Positions 34,511 through 44,408 of a stretch of 64,000 nt of DNA are shown here, piece after piece (within the stretch, counting starts at the first letter, position 1; each line of letters begins with the position of its first letter). The notes under the pieces were generated by a model, which saw nothing but the letters and a program-made list of their open reading frames with translations, searched no databases and had not been told where the DNA came from. Source of the DNA: Straminergon stramineum. Its lineage: Eukaryota; Streptophyta; Bryopsida; Hypnales; Calliergonaceae. The stretch is taken from NCBI GenBank assembly GCA_963920665.1, contig OY987271.1:5149350-5213349 (forward strand), read 5' to 3'. The position numbers and the translations under genes are program-made.

Positions 34511-36954
34511 CAATTCCTGCATTTTGACAATGAGTGGTCAAGCTCTCATCTTCAAATTATCCCATACCCTAAGAGGATTCATGATGGACAATTCATTATT
34601 AAAGGATGTTCCCACCTTGATTTTGAGGAAAGGTTCATTTAGAAACAATACTAATGAAGTTGATGGGGACCTCAACTGCGACTTGCTATGATGTTACCTT
34701 ATAGCATGTCAAGATGTTTTGAAGTCCCCATAGTAGAAGCTGTGTTTCTAAATTATAAAAGAATGCCTCGGCTGAGTGTTGCTACGACAAACCTTGTAGC
34801 ATCACAAGATGTTTTGAAGCACATCCTAGCATCATACCTTTCTACATTTGGATGACATGCATGTCAATGTTTTCACATACCTACACACGTGCTCCTATAA
34901 AATATTAAATCCTGCAAACCATAGAACATGTGAGAACGTTCAGAAAAATTCATTGCTAGAATTACTCTTGTAATGAATGTTTGAAATTTTTTTTCATCGA
35001 CATGTTTTATTTCTAATTCTAGGATGGGGAAGAAGCCTAGGTCCTGGATAAAGAAGAATAAAGTAGAAAGGTGGAAGGATGTTTGGATTGAAGATCACAA
35101 CAAATATGAATGTTTGTTTTGCAAATATATCATACCCAACTTTTAATGATTGGTACATATATGCCTTTCAGGACCTCTTACAAATTAAATATTTACCGTG
35201 TTTTAGTGAAAAAAAAGTTTTTAATAGTAACCCTTGAAAATTGCCTACAATATTTTTTGAAATAGTCAAGGGTATTGTATTGCCTACACAATGTCAAGCC
35301 TAAAATTTTATATCAACCATGAATAGTTGATTGGACAATTAGGAATAAATAGAAATATTCATTTGGCATTGGAAATTTAGTGCCTAAAAACGATATGGTA
35401 TTTCAAAGTTTATATCTAAATCACACAACTAACACTCAAACCCTACAATTGACACTTGAATTGTGTACACTGCTCAGTCGGATGAGTAATGACTAGAGGC
35501 CATCCATCAATTTTGTGACAATGGCCCTTCTCCAGGTACACCTGACTTATTCTCCAGGGTTGTATCTCACTACCCAATAATACGGATTGACTTCATGGTA
35601 TACGAACAACTTATTTTAGAACCACCCTACACTTCCCAATTTATCACGTTCAACATTTTTTTCCACTTGGTGTTTTGACATTTGGAAATTGTACTTAACT
35701 ACAATATGTATGATAGGAAATTTTTTTGCCTTCAATATAGTCTCTTATTGTGGACCTATAGCCTATTGTATTCTCCTTTCATCAAAAGTATGGTGAAGTA
35801 GATGGTGAGTGTCTCCAAACCCTCAAGCGTTAAGAGGTTAAGGGCCTTAAACTTTATAGATGACTTAAGAAAATAATGTTGCAATCTTTTTTTAGCTAGT
35901 GCTAACCAATTTTTCGTTCAATGTAGAACAAAAGAAAAATTTGAAATACTCTATAGATTCTTTGTCAAAAAGCATAAATCATACAAAATGCGTTGACTTC
36001 CAATGAACACTTCCATTTTCTTACAAATTCATTATGTAATGCATTTTCAAAATTTCCATGGTCAATAGTATGTCTTATAGGGAATACAAAATTAACCCCT
36101 GAACGTTGTGATGGATGTTTATTGTCCACTAAATGACAAGGAATTTTCCCCTATAGGTCAGAATTGCAACTATTCATCCTCAGAATTGGGGGTGGAATAG
36201 AAAGTTCTAAGGTGCATGATATCACATAATTTGAAAATGACTGATTTCCATGGTCACCAATCCGACATTCAAAGGTTTACCCCTAAGTGCCCTAGACACC
36301 AAAATGTTGTGTTTGCAAAACTTTGGAGTTAAAGAAAACACTAACAATTGGCTATTTTGAGAAGCTTGTATTTCTAGAAAGTTCTCTTTGAAGTTTACTT
36401 TTAGAATTACAAATCTGATTTTGAAAATGAATGATATTGATTTTTCTATCCAAGATTTTGTGCAAGGGTACCCATTGCAATATGGACTTTCCATAGTGTT
36501 GAGGGCTCTTGGAAATGAGCCTCAAATACACTAGATCTTTGAGAAATAATCACATTCAAAATTCATTTAAAAGAATTGTAGAGTATATTTTGAAAAGCCA
36601 TAAATTGATTGGGATTATGCATGTTAGGCCCTCTAATCTCATATTTTTTTTGGTCATCTATCAAACTTTTTAGATTTGACTTGTGAAAAGAGGATTGAAA
36701 GGCTTCACATCACTTTTCCAGTTTTAACACCCTCGTAGTCAAACATTATAATCTTTCACTGCATAAGTAATTTTTTTTTCCTATGTGATCTACAATATGT
36801 CTACTTTGAATTTGTATGGTTACAATTAAAAAAAATTGATACAACTTATCAAAATGTTGGCATTTTCTTCAACTGAGAGCAAATACCCCAAAACTCAAAA
36901 CAAGCCTTGGGCATTTAGGGGTTAAAGAACTTATAGAATAACCGCACCTCATGT

Positions 36955-38140
36955 TCGGATCCAAACGTGTAGGTTCAGCATCCATACAAGGGTTTGGGAA
37001 AATTGACGAACCTCCATACCAAGGCTGAGGTTCGGAACCGGGGTAGTTGGTTTGGTGGAGACCAAACCTCCTTTGGTGGCTCGGCGTAGCCTTGGGAGGT
37101 CTTCTCTCTCCCTTTGCTGTGTGTCGCTGTATGAAGCTCGTTGTGTGAAGTTGCTGTGTTTAGGGTCTGTGTGAAGTCGTTGTGTGAAGCCTGCTGTGCG
37201 AAGCTCAGTGTGTGAAGCTCACTGTGTGGAGCTCGCTGTGTGAAGCTCGCGAGTGTTGGAGCTCTGTATGAAGCTCGTTGTGTGAAGCTCGCGAGTATTG
37301 GAGGAGTGCACGGGCAGCTCATGAGTTGCGTTTCAGTGGCCGCAGACATAGAGGGAGGCTTGCGCGAGGGTTACTTCACCCTAAACGCGGATTTACGGAG
37401 TGTGCATTCTGTTGGTGTGAAGCTGTGAGTTGAAGTTCGCATTCAACTGTGTAGTTCTACGGTCTGCGCCAGTTGACAGAGTTCCCAACACTACACAACT
37501 TTGTCAAATTTGTGAGCTTCTTCTTTCTTTCTCACTACTTTTGCTAGTTATTCATGCATTGTTTGATTGTTTTGATAGTATTGCTAATTTTCTTTTTAGA
37601 AGTGGCTTACTTGATAGTTGATTGTACTTGAATGTTGGGCACTGCATTTTTTCCAAAGGCTTGGAATCACTCTGATTCCAATACTGTGGTTGCACATTGA
37701 CAAAGTAGAGGTGTTGTTGTTTCAGAATTGGATTTCCGTTGTTGGTTTTGTTTAAGAATTGGGTTTTGATTGTTGGATTTTGGAATTTGTAGTTCTGCTT
37801 TCGTGAATAATTGTTAGGAATAGGGTTTTGAACATATTTTTCTCAAATGTGGTGCTCATGGGCGTTGCTGCATTTCACGTTGACTTCTAAAACAAAGTTG
37901 TATGTTTAAAAATCTCTGAGATTCCTTTTCTGTGCGTACAGGTCTGTACTCCAATAAGGAAGAAGTGCCATTTCAATCTCCAAAAGCATTCAGGAAGTTT
38001 ATAGCATAGTGAGGTTTCAGGTATTCAATCTTATACAAATAAGTCTATGATTTAGGGTTTTAGAATCTGAGTTCAGTCTTAGTACACAATTTTTGTTTGC
38101 AAATTCTCCAATTTTAGGGATTCGCTTATTCAAAAGCATG
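36955..38140. other. Upstream region of right-hand gene block
   Basis: A GC-richer stretch (36,955-37,500) with ~14-bp tandem words, then AT-rich DNA with no supported gene up to the right palindrome cluster. It may contain promoter and leader of the 38,881 gene (inference). Minus-strand ORF 36,975-37,349 is repeat-derived. Confidence 0.4.
37117..37302. repeat. ~14-bp tandem repeat GTGTGAAGCTCG(C/T)T
   Basis: About a dozen imperfect units of GTGTGAAGCTCGCT type with 1-4 bp changes. Part of the block (TGAAGCTCG...GCGAGT.TTGGAG) is itself repeated. Confidence 0.85.
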
Positions 38141-38833
38141 TATTGTCGAGTCGAGGATACGTTACAAACCTAGTGAACAAATTATTCTGTAGAGTCCACA
38201 TGTTTAGGGTTTTGATCATCGAAGAAACGTATCGTCGACTCAAGGATATAGTCGTCCATGATAATCTAAACAAAAGTTTGATAACTAGGAAATTCTAATT
38301 CCCACATTCCCACCGAGGAATAACTCTGAAAATGCAATTAATAGAAAACGCCGCCTCCCAGATCATTTCCCTTATCATCGAGTCGACGATACCCTCTTCG
38401 ATAAAGAATTTACGAAATGACATACTAGAAATTCAAGAAAATACCTCAAATAGGTACTAGATCCCACCTCTATCATCGACCTGACGATACGTTCAATAAG
38501 AATTAAAGATAAATCCACCTATCCAACGAGAAAACAACTACAAATTAATGATCAAAAGAAACATCTGGACGTCATTGTCATGAAATATGGCTAATTTCAT
38601 GCCCTAATTCCGATGTCAGAGGAATAAATCACTAAGATATTAACAAATGAGGGTTAATGTTGATAGAAATCAATATCAATCCTCACAATAATTTTAGCCA
38701 ACACCCTCACCTAAATCCAGTTGCCATCGAGTCAATCATTTTTATACAACACTTAAAAACCATCACCCAATTGTATGCCCAATGCAATTTCTCCTCTAGC
38801 AATCCAAATGAACTTATCGTCGGATCGACGATA
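38141..38833. promoter_or_regulatory. Right cluster of 19-bp palindromes
   Basis: Palindromes at 38,141-38,159, 38,230-38,248, 38,373-38,391, 38,471-38,489 and 38,815-38,833. The last ends 47 bases before the ATG at 38,881. A further degenerate match lies near 38,722. The placement mirrors the left cluster upstream of the transposase. Confidence 0.75.
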
Positions 38834-40302
38834 GCTCAATTTCTAACACATTCACACAAATCATTTGACAAGATCAAAAGATGGAGAAGCAAGATCTCTA
38901 CGATTACTCCATAACAGCGCATCATCTTCAGCCATTCGTAAACCCCTTGAATGATGAGCCCTTCATCGATGAAATGGCAGATAGCTACATAATGCTGTGG
39001 GAGTTCAAAGATCATATCAGCACATGGACCTTCAGCGTGAACCGTTGGAAAAATTATGTCTACCTTAGATACCGAATTCAGGGAAAAACAAGTTACCTAC
39101 CTTGGAATATGAAAGAGAAGGTGACAGTGATTGAGGATCACCAAAGCAATTATGTTGTAATTGTGCTCTGCGAAGTTGACGAGAATGGAAACCAAAAAGA
39201 CCACTGTCACTCTATTGTCATCAATGTAAATTCTTATTATGGGAAGTTTGATCTCGAGAACCTCATGACATTCTTGGAGGGGTCGCAAATGGAGTCCCTT
39301 AATGAAGAATTTGAGAAATCTGGCTATGTTCCCTGGAAAAATGGCACTGCAAAGTCTAATGCGACTAGATTGCGCCGTATTTTCCAAACTCTTGATCGAT
39401 ATGCATTGGCAAATGTCGAGCCTGCACCATCAATCGGTAGAAACCCCTCACAAGGCCAGAGAGGGGAATCTGAGAGTCGTCAACAAGATGGATTTGCAGC
39501 CGGTGGTTCAGCGAGCAAAGCAACAAGACCAGGTCAGACGAAATCGGCAACAAGAAAGAGAGACAACACTTCAATAGAAGCCCCTCTCTCTAGCAGGAAG
39601 AAAAAGAGAAGTCTTCTCGGAGGAGTTGTAGGTGCTAGAAGTTCAAGATCAACGCTCACGACTGTATCGGCAGGTTCAGCATCCTCCGATACTCCACAAC
39701 CAGACTATGAGAAGTTTGCTTTAATTCAAAGAAACTTCTGAGCTGACCATAAGGCTTGTTTTTTACTCAGCCAAGAAACAGTATCCATGGACATCAAATA
39801 GTGCATCCTGGCAAGTGATCAATATGTCATTCGAACACTACAGAAGGATATCGTTGTTGTTGTGAAGAATGAACTCATTCAACTGATTGACATGAAGCAG
39901 AGGTAGAAGGTCTGCCTTACCCTCGTCGATTCTCATAATCAACTTTTGAAAAAGAAGCCAGAGAAGTGGGAAGAAATCATGAATGGGCGGTTTATGATTA
40001 TCAACGGTCAACACAGCATCACGGCTTCAAAAGAGCTTCAGAAAGGAGGCTGTGGAGAATCCCGCCGAGTAGAGCTTCAGACTTGGGATGCTTTCATTGT
40101 CTGGACCCTTGATCCAAACAAATTAAGAAACATCTCAAAATTCTACAATTGCACTCATCATTTGGATCATGCTCAACTAACGTAGGGTAACCAAATCATT
40201 AGCTGCCGAAACATCTAGCTGGCCTGCAAGCGCCCCACGGATGTTCACTTTGAGGATTTAACTCGGAACAATAAAGCCGTCTTCAGCTTGACGAACTATA
40301 AG

Positions 40303-40540
40303 GTATGCAATTGGTCTTCCTCATTATCATCGAGTCGAGGATAACCTATTCGTTTCCTATGAGAATGTAAGTGTATATTGATAATATTGAATATGAATAA
40401 CTCTACGGTTTACTACTGTTTAGTGCATTACTTTATGTATGGACTATCTATGTTTTTATTGACATAGTTTTATCGTCAACCCGACGATAGTACGAAAACA
40501 AATTCTACCGTTTTCATGACGGATTGTAACAGAATTATTG
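40303..40540 (+). other. Putative intron with two palindromes
   Basis: Donor AAG|GTATGC at 40,302/40,303; the acceptor is uncertain (near 40,530-40,545). The 19-bp palindrome occurs at 40,325-40,343 and 40,471-40,489. Confidence 0.45.
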
Positions 40541-41883
40541 TATCGGAAAGTGCGGAGCTTTACGGATGCAGTTGTCGAGAGATTTCAAAATATTAATCCT
40601 GAAAAAGATGGTGTGTCAATCAAAGGGACTACAGATCTGAAGAATGAAATTTAGATCATCACCTTGCCCGATGATCTCTGGGCATTCTGGAATTGATTTC
40701 TGACAAAGCATTCCGAAGGCAAGCTGATGGAGCTAGTGTCCTTGAAACTATTCAAGGAAAATTAAAGGTTTCAAGATTAAAGCAATGTCCTTGAAAAGAG
40801 AGTTTTTCAAGCACTGCGGATGGTTCACGAACATTGACTTTGGAGTTTTTGCGTAGCACTTGCTAGGTGAAACTCCAGGGCGTAAATCAATATACCCGAA
40901 AGTCTCTATTGCGAGAACAAAAATACTAGTTCCCAACAACATTGCGCATGGTGATTGGGTAGAGCGGAGGAAATGCAAGAAAGTTGTTCTACAGGATTTG
41001 ATGGACTTCAAACCGTCTCTGAAGTTCATAGACAATGGCAGCGATGTCATTGATGCGACCTGGAGAGCATGGAAGGCGAGGCACCAGTTTACTTCCGCGT
41101 CGTGGGATTTCCTTCTCTTGCATCCTTGTGTTGAGTATTTTAAGAAATGACTTAGGAACGATGCATGGCGGAAGTGGGCGAAGGATCTTGACAAACAGTT
41201 TCCGGAGGTCCTATACATGTTCAAGAGGTTTATGAAGCTGAAGTACCAACTTCCTAAACCTGCCGGAGGAGTGCAGGTACGGGGAATTGACTTCATTGCC
41301 AAGGCGCTCGTCACCAGCACAAATTATACCTATCATCAACGAGAGGTTAACTTGGCTGTCTTGGATATTAGGGTGGTGCCACGATCAAACCCAACTAATA
41401 CCGAAAGCGCTGTCGAACCCTTTCTAACTTTCCTTGATCAAAAACTAGAACCGAAAATGACTAAGCCCAATATCTGGCTCTTCATTCTCGGTGGGAAGGA
41501 GGACATGAAGGCTGTAACATCTTTTGCAGCTCTGAGGCTTCCTGGGTATGACTCAGTCATATCCACTTACGTCCCCAGTAGAGCAGAGATGTTGAATAAC
41601 GAGACAAATAGAGGAAAAGCACCAGACGTGCCGCTCCTCTTCGTTTTCAAAAAAGATAATGACTTTGCCACCGCCGCCCGCATGTGCCTCAAATCAAAAT
41701 ATGACACACCTTCCGGGTGTGTATACTATACCGATCTGTCCAAGAATATGGAAGCGAAGTGGAGGATACATCCTACTGAATTGCGGATGGAATTTTATCT
41801 GGACGTACTCCAAGCCTTCGCAAAGCTAGATGAAAATGTTCTTGGCATCTACACAGGACCAAAGTTCATGCTAGCTACGAAGG

Positions 41884-42073
41884 TTAGTGTATCTTCTCTC
41901 TCAGAAATGATATTCTTGTATCTTGTATAGTTCATCAGTTTTTCTTACTTTATCTTTGAAGTACGTGCAGTCCACTGTTATCCTTGGGTCGACGATAATA
42001 TCATCTACCTTGGATATACATTCAACATTGATTTAGAAACACAAAATCTAAAATGTTTGTATGTGATCTGTAG
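41884..42073 (+). other. Putative intron with one palindrome
   Basis: Donor AAG|GTTAGT and acceptor CTGTAG|ATGTTC join ...MLATK to MFGAYFYGFS in frame. It contains the palindrome at 41,979-41,997 (TATCCTTGGGTCGACGATA). Confidence 0.65.
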
Positions 42074-42606
42074 ATGTTCGGTGCGTACTTCTATGGCTTC
42101 AGTGACAGAGAAGATGCAAAGCCATACTCGAAAATCGCTCTCCTAGCGAATAAGATGGATAAGAATGACTTCTTGATTTCAAATTCACCTTATTCGCTAC
42201 TGTATGATCGTCCCACAAATTGTGGACCTGTGGTCGTTCACTCCAACTCACCTCCATCGCCGCCCATGACATTGGAGTCGCCGCTCGAAAGTAATGTCAT
42301 GGGGAATCGCCAAAGGGAAGCAGTTGGGCCACATGTAAGTACTGATTCTGGTGTTGAAGGAATTGATCAATTCGAGACGAACACATTCTAGCTCCACACA
42401 TGGATGGACACTCCTGCTGATCCGGTTGTAGTGCAAACTCAACATGATGACGAGGATGTGGAGACCAACACCGAGTTTGAGAGACATCCAGAGGAGCACA
42501 TTGGAGAGGAATGAGGGAGAGACTTTGAGGACGTTGTCATTACCGACGTGTTCGGATCCCAGGGGAATCGTGCAGCTAAAGAAAGTAATCCCTCAACGGG
42601 ATTGGA

Positions 42607-43012
42607 TAATCTTAGTTTTTTTCAACACTTCGGGTTTACTTGTTTTGTTAGGTCTCGACTTCTTTGCTATGATCTTTTTAGTGGTTTATGTAGGAGCTAT
42701 TGCCGTTCTATTTTTATTTGTAGTTATGATGTTGAATATTAAAATAGCAAAAATTCACGAGAATGTATTGCGTTATTTACCTGTAGGTGGTATTATTGGA
42801 GTTATTTTTTTGTTGGAAATTTTCTTTATTGTAGATAATGATTACATTCCAATATTACCAACGAAATTGAGTACAACCTATTTAACATATACAGTTTATG
42901 CTGAAAAGATACAAAGTTGGACTAATTTGGAAACATTAGACAATTTACTTTATACCACCTATTTTGTTCTGTTTTTGGTTTCTAGTCTTATTTTATTAGT
43001 AGCTATGATCGT
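42607..43012 (+). pseudogene. nad6: Mitochondrial nad6 fragment (NUMT) inside transposon gene
   Basis: The stretch reads as the middle and C-terminal part of mitochondrial NADH dehydrogenase subunit 6. Stretches include TSGLLVLLGLDFFAMIFLVV, YVGAIAVLFLFVVMMLNIKI, ENVLRYLPVGGIIGVIFLLE, FFIVDNDYIPILPTKLSTTY, SWTNLETLDNLLYTTYF and SSLILLVAMI. About 135 residues of the ~200-residue protein are present, with three to four membrane segments. The native start and end are missing. It is collinear and unbroken, and the codons already spell the protein without editing. Both edges pass straight into transposon sequence (SNPSTGLDN on the left, an acidic DDDD run on the right), so it was inserted, not expressed as nad6. 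The edges are accurate to about 10 bp. Confidence 0.93.
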
Positions 43013-43469
43013 CATCACTGATGATGATGATATCGATCATCTGCACTCATCAGACGATGACGATGACACAGATGGTGTTCCCAAGCAAGTTGAGTTAAAA
43101 CCTGTCATTGCACCCTCTAGAGTGGTGGTGAAGGTCGAGAAGGACTGGTGGAAGAAAGATCAGGAAGCCAGGGAGAGGAGGATAGCTAGGCAGAAGGAGC
43201 GGGAGGAAAAAGAAAGGCTGGCTGCTGAGCTACTGGCGGGCAACAAGGCTGCAAATGAGAAAATTACTGAACTCCAAGAGAAGTCAGACACAAAATATGA
43301 CGAGCTGCAAAGCCAGTTCGCAGTGCTCATGAATGCGTTGCAATCCCAGAAGAGCCAATCGCAGAGCTATCCGATTACATTCTCTGTTGCTCCGACTCCA
43401 AATCCTCAGTTGCGGTCAGGTAGCGCTCCAGCCATGCAAGAAATGGCCCACTTGGTCAGTGGGCTGTCC

Positions 43470-43488
43470 TATCCTTGAGTCGAGGATA
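43470..43488. promoter_or_regulatory. 19-bp palindrome within coding sequence
   Basis: TATCCTTGAGTCGAGGATA overlaps the TGA stop at 43,476-43,478. Restoring the symmetric CpG at that position would make the codon CGA, and the frame then runs on to 43,937. Confidence 0.75.
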
Positions 43489-43937
43489 AGGATGAGGCGG
43501 TCTCACTAGTACATGAGGAACTCGTCATATCAACTCCAGCATCCCAGATGCCCAAGATTCCATCTCCAGATGAAGGGGCCTTCGAAGTATTGTTTCCTGA
43601 GGCTGCTCCTGCCATTTCTCGACAAGAAGACATCATTCAAGGAGATGAACATTATTGTCAAGGCGATGATAATGTTGTCAAGGAGGCAGCACCAACTTCT
43701 GCGGTTGAGCCTCATAATGTAGCAATGTGTGAAGAATCACGTGAAGTCCGGGTGGAGGTGCAATCTCTCCTTTCTGTGGAGGAAGAAAGGATGGACTATG
43801 AAGTTGGTGATGAAGACCTTCTCGACAACGATCCGGAGGAGAGCGAGAAAGGAGAGCCTTCAGCAGCAGAAATGGCACCAGAGGATCTAGAAGGAACTGC
43901 TCAGGTACAACCTTCTGACCCTTATGATTTCGATTGA

Positions 43938-44408
43938 TTCCAGAACCTTGGAGTCATTCATGATTGTGTTCGGTGATAGCAACTAGGAAGTCCTCTACTA
44001 GTTATCGAATCTCATGTGTATCCATGCTTTTTGACAGGATGTCATCGCTGCTACTTGATTGCTTGGCGTTGACGACAAATCTATCTGTGGCTACCATCCA
44101 TGTACAATAGTGAAGCATAGTGCTCAGAGTAGTTTTCAATCAACTAGAGACGTACTAAAATTTTGTGGTTGTAATATGAAGACTTTGTAAATAAATTATA
44201 CCCAATTTCCATGGATTCGCACGTTGGTCTAATTGTCTTTGGCTTTCAATGTTTCTATTGCTCAGCTACACAAAAATAAAAGCGTGCACCGTCCGCTGCC
44301 AATGAAAGCACTTTCTAATGGGAGACCGCAGTTGATTAGGAGGACTAAATGCTTCTATCCACTCTCTGGATCTCTCGTTTCTGCATTTAAACAGGTAACT
44401 CCATTTCT
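43938..44408. other. Intergenic or leader sequence before FCP1-like gene
   Basis: No supported gene. The ORF at 44,233-44,433 (basic, ending ...GSLVSAFKQ before CAG|GTAACT) might be an upstream exon of the FCP1-like gene. The only nearby acceptors would give an intron of about 40 bp, too short to trust. Confidence 0.3.

Larger units (their letters stand above)
32847..36954. other. Non-coding interior of transposon with host-like repeats
   Basis: AT-rich, with no supported gene. It holds interstitial telomere-type repeats (33,028-33,065 and 34,377-34,392). It also holds a diverged foldback (34,150-34,510) and a block at 36,070-36,260 that resembles host tract A 13,230-13,460 (ACTATTCATCCTCAGA and neighbours). 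This looks like a nested host-repeat mosaic that splits the two gene blocks. Confidence 0.55.
38881..43937 (+). pseudogene. Multi-exon transposon gene: ParB-like motif, methyltransferase-like block, acidic coiled-coil tail (broken)
   Basis: Exon 1 (38,881-40,302) keeps one frame across stops at 39,739, 39,799, 39,904, 40,183 and 40,216. It begins with ~180 residues of unknown type, then a basic SRKKKRS linker. Next is GRFMIINGQHSITASKELQK, like the ParB/sulfiredoxin signature, then WDAFIVWTLDPNKL. A later block (about 40,540-41,883) has stops at 40,652, 40,694, 40,854 and 41,148 and a shift near 40,750. It contains NLAVLDIRVVP and HPTELRMEFYLDVLQAF...ENVLGIYTGPKF...FGAYFYG, laid out like motifs IV and I of amino-methyltransferases but degenerate. 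After an intron (41,884-42,073) the frame continues through TAG 42,389 and TGA 42,512 into an acidic region. The nad6 piece follows, then a KEREEKERLAAELL coiled coil, TGA 43,476, and an acidic end at 43,937. Domain calls are by eye. Confidence 0.5.

Noticed and set aside
36975..37349. 124-codon minus-strand ORF
   Set aside because: Mostly translation of the 14-bp tandem repeat.
30922..38833. Palindrome clusters considered as a CRISPR array
   Set aside because: The genome is a plant nuclear one, spacing is irregular (47-344 bp) and repeats are degenerate palindromes spread over 12.5 kb, with no cas genes.
42607..43012. nad6 considered as a functional gene
   Set aside because: It lacks native start and end, is fused to unrelated acidic sequence and lies in a nuclear transposon.
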